In this document: piece by piece, positions 1 to 7,131 of the stretch
Layout: each line of letters opens with the position of its first letter
Numbering within the stretch: position 1 is the stretch's first letter
Translations under genes and position numbers: made by a program
Source of the DNA: Gillisia marina
GTDB taxonomy: Bacteria; Bacteroidota; Bacteroidia; Flavobacteriales; Flavobacteriaceae
Assembly: GCF_000258765.1 (NCBI RefSeq)
Contig: NZ_AJLT01000037.1
Coordinates: 1 to 39,360, forward strand
Length of the DNA: 39,360 nucleotides
Reading direction: 5' to 3'
The notes under the pieces: generated by a model
What the model was told of the DNA's origin: nothing
The model's database searches: none
The model's input: only the letters and a program-made list of their open reading frames with translations

Positions 1-735
1 ATGATGCAAGATTATCCGCATATAAAACCGATGGGGGATCGTGCTATTTTAATAGATTTTGAACCAGAAATCAATGAAAAATCCTTAGAAAAGCTCCTGA
101 ATTTAAAAAGAATAATCGAAAATGATTCAGTTGAAGTTGAGATTGAGGTAATTAATACATATCATTCATTATTAATTATTTACGACTTCACTATAGAAAA
201 CATCTATAATAAGGTTTTAGCGCTCAAACAGCTCGTTTCTAGCGCTAATATAGAAAAAAATATCAACTCGAAAATTTATCATATCCCGGTATGTTATGAA
301 GAGGAATTTGGATTGGATCTCGAGCTAATTGCTAGTGAAAAAAACCTAACGATTTCAAAGATTATTCAGCTTCATACCGCACCAGTTTATACCGTATATT
401 TTATTGGTTTTTTACCGGGTTTTTTATACTTGGGCGGACTCGATAATAAGCTGCAAATTTCAAGAAAATCATCTCCACGTATGAAGGTTGAAAAAGGGGC
501 TGTTGGGATAGGAGAAAATCAAACCGGAATCTATCCAAAATCCAGTCCCGGCGGATGGCAAATTATAGGCAATTCTCCCATCTCTTTTTTTGATAAAAAT
601 GCGAATCCTCCTTGCGTGATTTTGCCGGGAGATAAAGTAAAATTTTATTCGATAAGTAAGTCTCAATATGTGCAAATTTCTGATGAAATTAAGCGTGGTT
701 TGTTTCAGTTAAAATTCGAAAAATATCATGGGTGA
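1..735 (+). CDS. pxpB: 5-oxoprolinase subunit PxpB (KipI family)
   Basis: A 244-residue member of the KipI/PxpB family (carboxyltransferase C/D-like domain), the expected length for PxpB. With PxpA and PxpC it forms the ATP-dependent 5-oxoprolinase, which opens pyroglutamate to glutamate in the cytoplasm. The family signature is in the middle: the FIGFLPGFLYLGGL stretch near residues 133-146, then PRMKVEKGAVGIGENQTGIYP and SPGGWQIIG. The stop overlaps the start of pxpC by 8 bases, so the two are translationally coupled. The window begins exactly on this ATG, with a second Met at codon 2, so an earlier start cannot be excluded. pxpA is not in the window and may lie upstream. The assignment is by family and gene pair; older annotations call this a KipI-like kinase inhibitor or allophanate hydrolase subunit 1. 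Confidence 0.9.
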   Translation: MMQDYPHIKPMGDRAILIDFEPEINEKSLEKLLNLKRIIENDSVEVEIEVINTYHSLLIIYDFTIENIYNKVLALKQLVSSANIEKNINSKIYHIPVCYEEEFGLDLELIASEKNLTISKIIQLHTAPVYTVYFIGFLPGFLYLGGLDNKLQISRKSSPRMKVEKGAVGIGENQTGIYPKSSPGGWQIIGNSPISFFDKNANPPCVILPGDKVKFYSISKSQYVQISDEIKRGLFQLKFEKYHG

Positions 736-1588
736 AATCGAAGTTTTGAAGCCGGGATTATATTCTACTATTCAGGATTTGGGCAGGCGCAATTTCCGAA
801 AATATGGAGTGCCAAAAAGTGGAGTGATGGATTCTTATGCAGCTAAAAAAGCAAACCTAATTTTATGTAATTTGGAGACTAGTCCAGTTTTAGAAATTAC
901 TCAGTTGGGATCAAAATTGAAATTTACAGAACCTACACAAATAGCAATTTGTGGAGCTAATCTTAGTCCTAAAATTAATGATATATCAGTTTTGAACAAC
1001 CGGATGCTTTCTATCAAAAAAGATGAAGTGCTCTCTTTTGGAAAAAGGATAAAAGGTTGCAGGGCCTATATTTCAATTTTAGGTGGTTTTGCTTCAGAAA
1101 AAATTTTGGGAAGTTATAGTTGGTATAATGGGATTACAGAAAACGAGCTGTTGCAAAAAGGAGATGTTATTAAGTATCTAAAATTAGGCAGCCTACCCAA
1201 TACTTTAAATGCATCGTTAAAAGTTAATGAGGAGTATTTAAATAAGGTAGAGATTCAAGCCTTTCCGGGACCGGAATACGATTTACTTTCATCTTCTCAA
1301 CAAAGGTTGCTTTTGGAATCAGAATTTCATTTGGATATAAATAATAACAGAATGGCGATTCAGCTTAAGGAGGTTTTAACTAACAAGCTTAGTCCTATAA
1401 TAACCGGACCGGTACTTCCCGGAACAGTTCAATTAACGCCTTCAGGAAAATTGATTGTTCTTATGCGAGATTGCCAAACTACAGGAGGATATCCACGAGT
1501 GTTGCAACTAAGTGAGGCTGGGATAAACAGCATTGCTCAAAAAGTTGTGGGAGATATGCTTAGGTTTGAATTAAGTAAAATAAAATAA
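728..1588 (+). CDS. pxpC: 5-oxoprolinase subunit PxpC (biotin-dependent carboxyltransferase family, KipA-like)
   Basis: A 286-residue KipA/PxpC family protein, partner of PxpB in the 5-oxoprolinase complex. The N-terminus has the family pattern GLYSTIQDLGRRNFRKYGVP followed by SGVMDSYAA and NxLNP-like positions around residues 40-55. The C-terminal half has PGPEY (about 178-182) and the segment SDRMAIQL-like NNNRMAIQL, then GPVLPGTVQLTPSGKLIVLM and QTTGGYPRV, all typical of this family. The ATG overlaps the end of pxpB by 8 bases. It is the last gene of the operon, followed by about 40 bases and then the structured non-coding modules. Despite the family name no biotin-dependent activity is implied. 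Confidence 0.9.
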   Translation: MGEIEVLKPGLYSTIQDLGRRNFRKYGVPKSGVMDSYAAKKANLILCNLETSPVLEITQLGSKLKFTEPTQIAICGANLSPKINDISVLNNRMLSIKKDEVLSFGKRIKGCRAYISILGGFASEKILGSYSWYNGITENELLQKGDVIKYLKLGSLPNTLNASLKVNEEYLNKVEIQAFPGPEYDLLSSSQQRLLLESEFHLDINNNRMAIQLKEVLTNKLSPIITGPVLPGTVQLTPSGKLIVLMRDCQTTGGYPRVLQLSEAGINSIAQKVVGDMLRFELSKIK

Positions 1589-1628
1589 AGATTTTAACGT
1601 TTAAAGAATAGGAAAAAGGTTAAAAAAT

Positions 1629-1791
1629 AAAAAGTGTCAATTAATCGTGTTAAAAGATTTAAAGCCCTACCTAAAAATCAATTTCACTCTTAACGACACT
1701 TTTTTAACCTTAACTTATTAAGTTAAATAAATGAATACTCAAAAATAAGTGCAGATTCCAAATTGTACAAGGGGGTTTTTCCCCTTTTTTT
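1629..1791 (+). ncRNA. Structured RNA module 1 of 3 (unassigned), ending in a terminator
   Basis: Seen directly: an outer stem of about 10 bp pairs 1629-1638 (ending GTGTC) with 1695-1704 (starting GACAC). Inside it, GTG 1647-1649 can pair with CAC 1685-1687, and GATTT 1656-1660 pairs with AAATC 1675-1679, closing a 14-nt loop that contains GCCCTACCTAA (1664-1674). A linker with the palindrome TTAACTTATTAAGTTAA (about 1709-1725) leads to a GGGG/CCCC hairpin with seven T at 1769-1791. Modules 2 and 3 repeat the layout. There is no ORF. The strand is inferred from the T-tract. An RNA function is inferred. I cannot say whether it belongs to a known Rfam family such as Flavo-1. Confidence 0.6.
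1769..1791 (+). terminator. Rho-independent terminator of RNA module 1
   Basis: AAGGGG (1769-1774) pairs with CCCCTT (1781-1786) around a short G/T loop, followed by an unbroken T run to 1791. The 5' arm AGGG could instead pair with CCCT in the apical loop of the same module, which would open the terminator. Confidence 0.7.
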
Positions 1792-1853
1792 AAGGCATTA
1801 CTTTTTTTGATACCTCAAATAGAATTTTTAGTGCACCTATTTAGTTTAGATTT

Positions 1854-2012
1854 AAAAAGGTGTCGTTTTTGTGCTTTCGATTTCTTATCGGCCCCACCCA
1901 ATAAAAGATCACACATCCACGACACTTCTTTTTTTTAACAACTAAGCATTTATTTCAAAACAAAAATACTTCACCATCTAGCTTGCTACAAGGGGCTTTT
2001 CCCCTTTTTTTT
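1854..2012 (+). ncRNA. Structured RNA module 2 of 3 (unassigned), ending in a terminator
   Basis: Same plan as module 1 with different bases. The outer stem pairs GGTGTCG (1859-1865) with CGACACT (1920-1926), and A-rich and T-rich flanks extend it. GTG 1871-1873 faces CAC 1912-1914. The inner stem pairs 1879-1888 with 1901-1910 (one mismatch and one G-U), closing a 12-nt loop with GCCCCACCC (1891-1899). The linker shares ATACTTCA and AGCT-TGCTAC segments with module 3. The terminator 5' arm here reads GGGGC, the exact complement of GCCCC in this module's own loop. Compensatory differences from module 1 support structure over sequence conservation. Confidence 0.6.
1990..2012 (+). terminator. 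Rho-independent terminator of RNA module 2
   Basis: AAGGGG (1990-1995), loop CTTTT, CCCCTT (2001-2006), with T continuing to 2012 (eight T in all). Near-identical in design to the terminators of modules 1 and 3. Confidence 0.7.
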
Positions 2013-2060
2013 AGTTTACTATTTTTTTCAAAATTAAAAAGCCCACCTAAAGAGATTGAA

Positions 2061-2222
2061 AGAAGAAAGTGCCGATTATATTTTGATTAATTAAAAGCCC
2101 TACCTAATAATTATCCTATAACCCGCACTTTTTTTGTTCCAATATTCTTTTAGATGGACTAAAATGATACTTCAAAATTAGCTATTGACTACGCAGATGG
2201 AAAGGGGTTTTTTCCCCTTTTT
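2061..2222 (+). ncRNA. Structured RNA module 3 of 3 (unassigned), ending in a terminator
   Basis: The outer stem AAAGTGC (2066-2072) pairs with GCACTTT (2125-2131), shorter than in module 1. The inner stem GAT-T-AATT (2085-2092) pairs with AATTATC (2109-2115) if one T is bulged, closing a loop with GCCCTACCTAA (2097-2107), identical to the loop motif of module 1. The linker contains ATACTTCAAAATTAGCT, similar to module 2. The terminator lies at 2201-2222. A further C-rich copy, GCCCACCTAA, lies just upstream at 2041-2050 outside the stem. Confidence 0.58.
2201..2222 (+). terminator. Rho-independent terminator of RNA module 3
   Basis: AAAGGGG (2201-2207), loop of six T, CCCCTTT (2214-2220) and T to 2222. 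It separates the RNA modules from the small-protein gene that starts about 90 bases downstream. Confidence 0.7.
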
Positions 2223-2311
2223 AATGATTTAAAAGAATATGTTAAAGAAAAATTCTATTTTTAACAAAATATAAAGTTCGTTTTTATATTTATTTTAATA
2301 AATCTGATAAC

Positions 2312-2681
2312 ATGGGTAGAAAAATCACAAATGCAAAAGCAAAAAAAGCTTCAAAAAAAAATGGTGGGAAACTAGATTAATTGTCACTACAGATGGGAAA
2401 GAACATGAAGATACTTGCCAGTTTCATTTTACTGTTGAGGAGCTTCAAACCTATTTAGATGAGGTTAAAACAAAATCACAAGGCTTGATACTCCTGGAAT
2501 CAATATATGGTTTGGTGCTTACGATGCTACCGAAACAGAACCCAGTTTGGCTACTGTGTTTTTAGCTCCAACCAAAAGAGTAAAGTCTGATGATCCAGAT
2601 AAGGAATATGAAGATGTAGTTAATGATGAGATAGAACCTTTCAATGGAACTACTGGTTTATGGCCTCCGGGAGAATATTAA
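2312..2681 (+). pseudogene. Small acidic hypothetical protein, broken by two frameshifts
   Basis: Three reading-frame pieces join into one protein of about 123 residues. The ATG at 2312 reads MGRKITNAKAKKASKKNG and stops at 2380. The frame then moves by one base at a run of nine A (about 2353-2361), giving WWETRLIVTTDGKEHEDTCQ and FHFTVEELQTYLDEVKTKSQG. It shifts again near 2482-2484, where GGG would restore it, giving LDTPGINIWFGAYD and an acidic tail ending GLWPPGEY at 2681. The lysine-rich start and the central WFGAYDAT resemble small Bacteroidota proteins of unknown function that I have seen near membrane-sensor genes; this is recall, not a search. The stop is 15 bases before the first 7TM gene, so they were probably co-transcribed. 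Both shifts need one added base, so sequencing error is possible. Confidence 0.6.
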
Positions 2682-2696
2682 AGGTCACAAATAAAG

Positions 2697-3423
2697 ATGC
2701 TGGATTTTATAATAGAACACAAAATTTATATTGGTCTTATTTTTGAATTAGTAGCAGCTATAAGTGGGAGTTATTATTTATTAAAAACTCCAAATGTACA
2801 GAGGGATATTAAATATTTAGCGTGGTTTCTATGGTATGTTTTTTTGTTGGATTTTAGTGGTTTATATGCTTTATGGGCATTTTTTGATGATTATAAAACA
2901 TTTCCTTTTTTAAAAGATTCACTATTTCAACGAAATGTATGGTTGCATAATTGGAATCATTTAATAAGTCTTTCATTTTATATTTTTCTTTTTATTAAAC
3001 AACTTGAAAAAGTTAATTATAAAAGAATTTTAAAGTTTGCTTTGCTTATTTTTATATTGTTTGGAGTATTTAAATTAATAAGTTCTAATCAGTTATTCTA
3101 TTCTTATGATATGACTATTCTTATTGCTGGGGTATTATTGTTAATTATTGTTATTGCCAGTTATTATTTTGAGCTGCTAATAAGTGACCAAGTTTTAGAT
3201 TTTAAGAAGAATTTACTTTTTTTACATTTCTGTTGGCCTTCTCATTTGGCACCTCTGTGTGCCACCAATTCAAATTTATAGCGCCTATTTTTTAGTCGAA
3301 AATGATGATTTTATTAAATTGCATACAACTATTTTAAGGTATAGCAATATTTTTTTATATGGCATATTTTCTTTTGGTTTTATTTATTGCGCGCAGAAAA
3401 AAACAGCTTCTAGGGTTAAATAA
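2697..3423 (+). CDS. Seven-helix membrane protein, paralog 1 of 3 (one frameshift)
   Basis: An uncharacterised integral membrane protein. The first frame runs 194 residues and stops at 3281. Dropping one T from the run of seven in the 3213-3223 region moves into a frame reading FYISVGLLIWHL and ending FGFIYCAQKKTASRVK at 3423. The corrected product has 241 residues, matching its neighbours (240 and 241), and regains the shared C-terminal FxFIYCAQKK end. About seven hydrophobic segments can be seen (roughly residues 10-28, 38-60, 80-98, 110-128, 138-160, 172-190, 208-225). It starts 15 bases after the small-protein locus. No catalytic motif is recognised. A sensory or transport role would be a guess from its position upstream of a histidine kinase. 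Confidence 0.7.
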
Positions 3424-3548
3424 AAATGGGAGTGCTCTATAAGTAAGAAATTAAAATTATTGTGGGTTTTGGTATAGTGCTATTTATATAAAAAAGATAC
3501 TTAATTTATGATTAAGATAGAAATGATTAAACTTCCTAAAGAATATTA

Positions 3549-4271
3549 ATGCGAGTACTTTTATTTATTTTTTTGCTTTTGGAAGGTTTTAGTGTAATTT
3601 CAGGAATTTATTATTTGAAAAGGAATCCGAAAGACATAGAAAATAGACTGTTCACTTATTTTTTGTTCCTCACATTTACTATTGAGACTATTGGACTTAT
3701 CCCCGCTATAATTCATTACAATGAAGCCTTACATTACTTAAAAGATACGGCGTGGTATAACAATTTTTGGCTATTTAACCCTTATTTAATAGTAAGTTTT
3801 ACATTTTATTGTTTGTACTTCGGAAAGAGCCTACAGAGCAGGATTCTAAAAAAGATTGTAAATTACTTAGTAATATTTTTTGTGATTTCAAGTTCTTTGA
3901 TTCTTATTTTTTCGGACGTTTTATTTGTTTCGTACTCTAATTTCACATTGTTTGTGGGGGTTGCATTATTATTTTTAGCAGTAAGTTTTTATTATTATGA
4001 CTTACTTCAAGATGAAAAATTGTTGGAGATAAAAAAAAGTGTAAAATTTTATGTTTCGGTCTCCTTTCTTCTCTTTAATTTAATATCGCTGCCACTTTGG
4101 ATATATTTCAAATATTTTAGTAATTCTATAAGTCCAGAATTTGTGAGGTTATACCAATCAATTTTTTATTTATCTAATGTGTTGTTATACAGCACCTATA
4201 TTTTTGCATTTATATATTGTGCGCAGAAAAAACAACTTCCTGTTTTAAAGAAAACTGGGAGTTCCATATGA
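3549..4271 (+). CDS. Seven-helix membrane protein, paralog 2 of 3
   Basis: An intact 240-residue membrane protein of unknown function, clearly paralogous to the genes on either side. Shared marks are an N-terminal segment GFSVISGIYYLKRNPKD (about 13-29), a loop with YNEALHYLKDTAWYNNFW (about 58-75), the aromatic SFYYYDLL near 142-149, a sixth segment with SLPLWIYF near 175-182, and the C-terminal STYIFAFIYCAQKK. Seven hydrophobic stretches are visible, with short charged loops. It has no signal-peptide cleavage motif, and the first helix starts at residue 2. About 125 bases separate it from paralog 1. The A8 run inside the gene is in frame here, unlike similar runs elsewhere in the window. 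Confidence 0.8.
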   Translation: MRVLLFIFLLLEGFSVISGIYYLKRNPKDIENRLFTYFLFLTFTIETIGLIPAIIHYNEALHYLKDTAWYNNFWLFNPYLIVSFTFYCLYFGKSLQSRILKKIVNYLVIFFVISSSLILIFSDVLFVSYSNFTLFVGVALLFLAVSFYYYDLLQDEKLLEIKKSVKFYVSVSFLLFNLISLPLWIYFKYFSNSISPEFVRLYQSIFYLSNVLLYSTYIFAFIYCAQKKQLPVLKKTGSSI

Positions 4272-4661
4272 AAGAGCGTTAGGATTATTTGAGAATTGAA
4301 ATATTTAAAAGAATAGGTGATATGTTGTTGAAGAAAATAAGAGAGAAAGTTTGAATTTCAGAATCTCATTTTTAAATTAATTGAGCAGTCAGTATTACAA
4401 TTCTTTGATATTACAATATAGTTTTATAGCTACCTAAAATTTAGTTGGTTTATAGTTTGCTCACCAATTAAAAAAAAGCCATTTTCACCAACGAATAACA
4501 GTGAATGACATTTAATGTATGAAAAGCATTGAATTCAAAAAAATATAGCCCCTACACTATATAATGTAATTGTAACCTAAAAAATATAACTTGGGGTTAA
4601 TTAAGAATTTACGGAATTCTCCAAAGTCAACCTCCATTAATTTTTATATAGACTAAATTTA
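4272..4661. other. Non-coding gap between 7TM paralogs 2 and 3
   Basis: 390 AT-rich bases without a credible ORF. Near the end there is a C-rich patch (AGCCCCTACAC, about 4546-4556) and a G-rich patch (TTGGGGTT, about 4591-4598), faintly like the loop and terminator arm of the RNA modules upstream, but I find no clear stems. It probably contains the promoter of paralog 3; no exact TAnnTTTG was seen. Confidence 0.4.
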
Positions 4662-5387
4662 ATGGTATACGTACAGTTTTCTATGTATCTTTTAAAAGGA
4701 TTCAGTCTTATTGCCGGGCTTTATTTTCTTCTACACAATCCAAAAGATAAAACCACTCGATTTTTTGTAGCATTTTTAGCTTTGATACTTCTAGTGGATA
4801 TTCTGGGATATATTCCCAGATTAATAAATTATAATGAGTCACTTTATTTTTTAAAAGAGACATTTTTAAAAAATGATTATTGGACTTATAATCCCTTTAT
4901 AATTACAGGTTTTAGCATGTATGCTTGGTATTTTAGATTGGATCTAAAATCTAAATTGAGAAAAAGAATAATTGTAATTGCGATTATTTTGCTAAATATA
5001 GTGGGGTATACCGATCTGTTATATAATCAGATTTTCTTCACAGCACATTCTAAACTTATATTTTTAATGGGTTTTCTAATGATAGTCATGAGCATCTCTT
5101 TTTATTATTATGAATTGCTTAATAGTGATAGAATTTTAATGATTAATAAGTCGGTAAAAATGTATGTTTCTATAGGCTATCTTTTTTATAATTTAATATG
5201 CATGCCTGTTTGGATCTATTCAGATAAGTATTATAATTACTTAAACCCCAACTTTGCAGCCTTATATAGTTTTACCATTTCGCTAGCTCATATTTTATTA
5301 TACAGCACCTATATATTTGCTTTTATTTATTGTGCTAAAAAGTATAATCAAACAAATATTCCCTTAAAAACATCCACTCAGCGATGA
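4662..5387 (+). CDS. Seven-helix membrane protein, paralog 3 of 3
   Basis: An intact 241-residue membrane protein with the same architecture as the two genes before it: LLKGFSLIAGLYFLLHNPKD at the first helix, YNESLYFLKETFLKNDYW in the second loop, SFYYYELL near 146-153, CMPVWIYSD near 179-187 and the STYIFAFIYCAKK end. It shares more with paralog 2 than with paralog 1 by eye. Only about 50 bases separate it from the histidine kinase, so it is the paralog most likely to be functionally tied to that kinase, for example as its input. No enzyme motif can be seen; function unknown. Confidence 0.8.
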   Translation: MVYVQFSMYLLKGFSLIAGLYFLLHNPKDKTTRFFVAFLALILLVDILGYIPRLINYNESLYFLKETFLKNDYWTYNPFIITGFSMYAWYFRLDLKSKLRKRIIVIAIILLNIVGYTDLLYNQIFFTAHSKLIFLMGFLMIVMSISFYYYELLNSDRILMINKSVKMYVSIGYLFYNLICMPVWIYSDKYYNYLNPNFAALYSFTISLAHILLYSTYIFAFIYCAKKYNQTNIPLKTSTQR

Positions 5388-5436
5388 ATTAAATCCCTAA
5401 AATTATCGTAAACTTGTGTTAAATTAACAGGAATTC

Positions 5437-6243
5437 ATGCTTGCCAAGGAAGAAATTTTACTAATCGTTTACTTTATCGTGGTCATTTTATTCCTGACTA
5501 GTTTTGCGATTATTTTCTTCATTACATTTCAGAGGCGTAAAAATAAATTACTGCTTGAGAAATTCGAGGCGGAGACCCGTTTTGAAAATGAATTGGCACA
5601 ATCTAAGATCGAAATTCAGGAACAAACCCTTAAAAACGTAAGCTGGGAGCTTCATGATAATATAGGGCAATTGCTTTCGGTAGCGAATATGCAGCTAAAT
5701 ATATTATCGGGTAGTGTGGATACTTCAGCAAAACAATCTGTAAAGGATATTAAAGAAGTAGTTTCCAATTCGTTACAGGAAGTAAGATCTTTATCTAAGT
5801 CACTTAATAATGAGGTGGTGGGTTATAGCGGCATCGAAGCTTCTATAAAAAATGAATTGTTAAGATTTGAACGTCTTAATAATTTGGAGACAGAACTTAC
5901 TAGTACAGGAGAGCCAATAGAGATCGTAGACAAAGATTCTATCATACTTTTTAGAATTATTCAAGAGTTTTTCTCTAACGCGATCAAACATTCAAAAGCA
6001 ACAAAACTAGAGGTTTTTATAAATTACCATCCAGATGAGTTACATTTAGTGATAAAAGACAATGGCATAGGTTTTAATTTAGAGGAGGTGACTAAAAGTT
6101 CCGGCCTATTAAATATGGAAAGCCGTGCTTCCCTTATAAATACCAATTTCTCATTAAATTCTAGTCCCGAGAACGGAACATCCCTTTCCTTGAACTATCC
6201 AATTAAAATTTTCCCCTATGAAAAAAACGATAATAATCGTTGA
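5437..6243 (+). CDS. NarL-type sensor histidine kinase
   Basis: A 268-residue histidine kinase. One transmembrane helix (about residues 8-30) is followed by a short coiled region, then the HisKA_3-type phosphoacceptor motif WELHDNIGQLL with His73. The ATPase domain has the N-box FFSNAIKHS (about 182-190), the G1 box DNGIGFN, GLLNMESRA and the C-terminal NGTSLSLNYP. There is no extracellular sensor domain, so signals probably come from a partner membrane protein, and the adjacent 7TM proteins are candidates. Its 3' end overlaps the response regulator by 26 bases. A near-consensus -7 element (TAAACTTG, about 5409-5416) lies upstream. Confidence 0.88.
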   Translation: MLAKEEILLIVYFIVVILFLTSFAIIFFITFQRRKNKLLLEKFEAETRFENELAQSKIEIQEQTLKNVSWELHDNIGQLLSVANMQLNILSGSVDTSAKQSVKDIKEVVSNSLQEVRSLSKSLNNEVVGYSGIEASIKNELLRFERLNNLETELTSTGEPIEIVDKDSIILFRIIQEFFSNAIKHSKATKLEVFINYHPDELHLVIKDNGIGFNLEEVTKSSGLLNMESRASLINTNFSLNSSPENGTSLSLNYPIKIFPYEKNDNNR

Positions 6244-6847
6244 TGATCACACGTTGTTTGCTCAATCTCTCCAAGGTCTTGTTAATTCTTTTCAGGAATA
6301 TGAAGTGATAAAAATTTTGAAGAACGGGCAGGAGCTATTGGAGTATTTTGAAGCAAACCAAAAACGGCCCGACATACTTTTGTTGGATATTAGAATGCCT
6401 GTAATGAATGGGATGGCAACAATGTCTTGGTTAAAGGAACATTTTCCTGAACAGAAGACCTTAGCTTTAACAATGGAACATGATGAAGAAACCATCATTA
6501 AAATGGTACGAATGGGATGCAGAGGATATTTATTAAAGGATATAGAACCTGAAGAATTTCTATATGCTTTGGAATCTGTTGCTACAAGTGGATATTACTT
6601 TAGTCGAGAAATCGAAGAAGTTTTAGATCATCCGGTCACTAAAACTTATGCCGATCTTAGTGTTCGTGAAATGGAATTTTTAAACTTTGCATGTTCAGAA
6701 AAAACATATAAAGAAGTTGCTGAAGAAATGAATCTAAGTCCGAAAACAATCGATGGGTACCGTGAAAGTTTATTTTCCAAACTGCAAGTAAAAAGTAGAG
6801 TAGGGATGGTTCTTTTTGCGGTAAAGAATGATATCGTGAAAATTTAA
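6218..6847 (+). CDS. NarL/LuxR-family response regulator
   Basis: A 209-residue response regulator. The receiver domain has the acidic pair D9-D10, the phosphoacceptor D57 in LLLDIRMP, the conserved Thr in LALTMEHD and Lys in GYLLKD. The C-terminal LuxR helix-turn-helix (about residues 143-205) reads LSVREMEFLNFACSEKTYKE and SPKTIDGYRESLFSKLQVKS. The start codon lies inside the kinase gene (26-base overlap), so the two form a cognate pair. By family, phosphorylation by the kinase would activate DNA binding. Targets are unknown; the 7TM genes and RNA modules just upstream are the natural first guess. Confidence 0.92.
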   Translation: MKKTIIIVDDHTLFAQSLQGLVNSFQEYEVIKILKNGQELLEYFEANQKRPDILLLDIRMPVMNGMATMSWLKEHFPEQKTLALTMEHDEETIIKMVRMGCRGYLLKDIEPEEFLYALESVATSGYYFSREIEEVLDHPVTKTYADLSVREMEFLNFACSEKTYKEVAEEMNLSPKTIDGYRESLFSKLQVKSRVGMVLFAVKNDIVKI

Positions 6848-6849
6848 TT

Positions 6850-6980
6850 TTTTTGTCATTCCGACGAAGGAGGAATCCCTTTAAAGAAAATTGCTGTACT
6901 GAGATTCTTCAGTTCACCTCGTTTCCTTCAGAATGACACCTATGGAGACTTGTTATTCCGACGAAGGAGAAATCTCTTTA
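6850..6980. repeat. Intergenic repeat, family A copy 1
   Basis: Contains GTCATTCCGACGAAGGAGGA (from 6854), a middle part GATTCTTCAGTTCACC and the closing TTCAGAATGACA (about 6929-6940), then a second partial copy TTATTCCGACGAAGGAGAA (about 6953). The ends GTCATTC and GAATGAC form an inverted repeat. A related copy lies at 24777-24950. It sits after the response regulator and may act as a transcript end. Confidence 0.6.
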
Positions 6981-7101
6981 AAAAGTGGAACAATCTATTG
7001 GAATCCCATACTTCACTGCGCTCTTAATCCTACTAAATATTCTTCTTATTTACTCACTGCTAAATTCATGTTATTCATTTTACAATGAATGATTTCCGCA
7101 G

Positions 7102-7109
7102 TATATTCG
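7102..7109 (+). promoter_or_regulatory. Candidate Bacteroidota -7 element
   Basis: TATATTCG differs from the TAnnTTTG consensus at one base and lies 22 bases before the GTG start of the GNAT-nitrilase gene. No convincing -33 TTG element was seen. Confidence 0.35.
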
Positions 7110-7131
7110 CCATAAATTAAATATACATCCT

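Noticed and set aside
728..1588. Biotin-dependent carboxylase subunit or allophanate hydrolase
   Set aside because: The coupled pxpB/pxpC pair and the absence of an amidase domain favour 5-oxoprolinase.
1629..2222. Tandem modules read as a CRISPR array
   Set aside because: The units are about 160 nt long, diverged in sequence, spaced over 200 nt, and each carries its own terminator; no cas gene is present.
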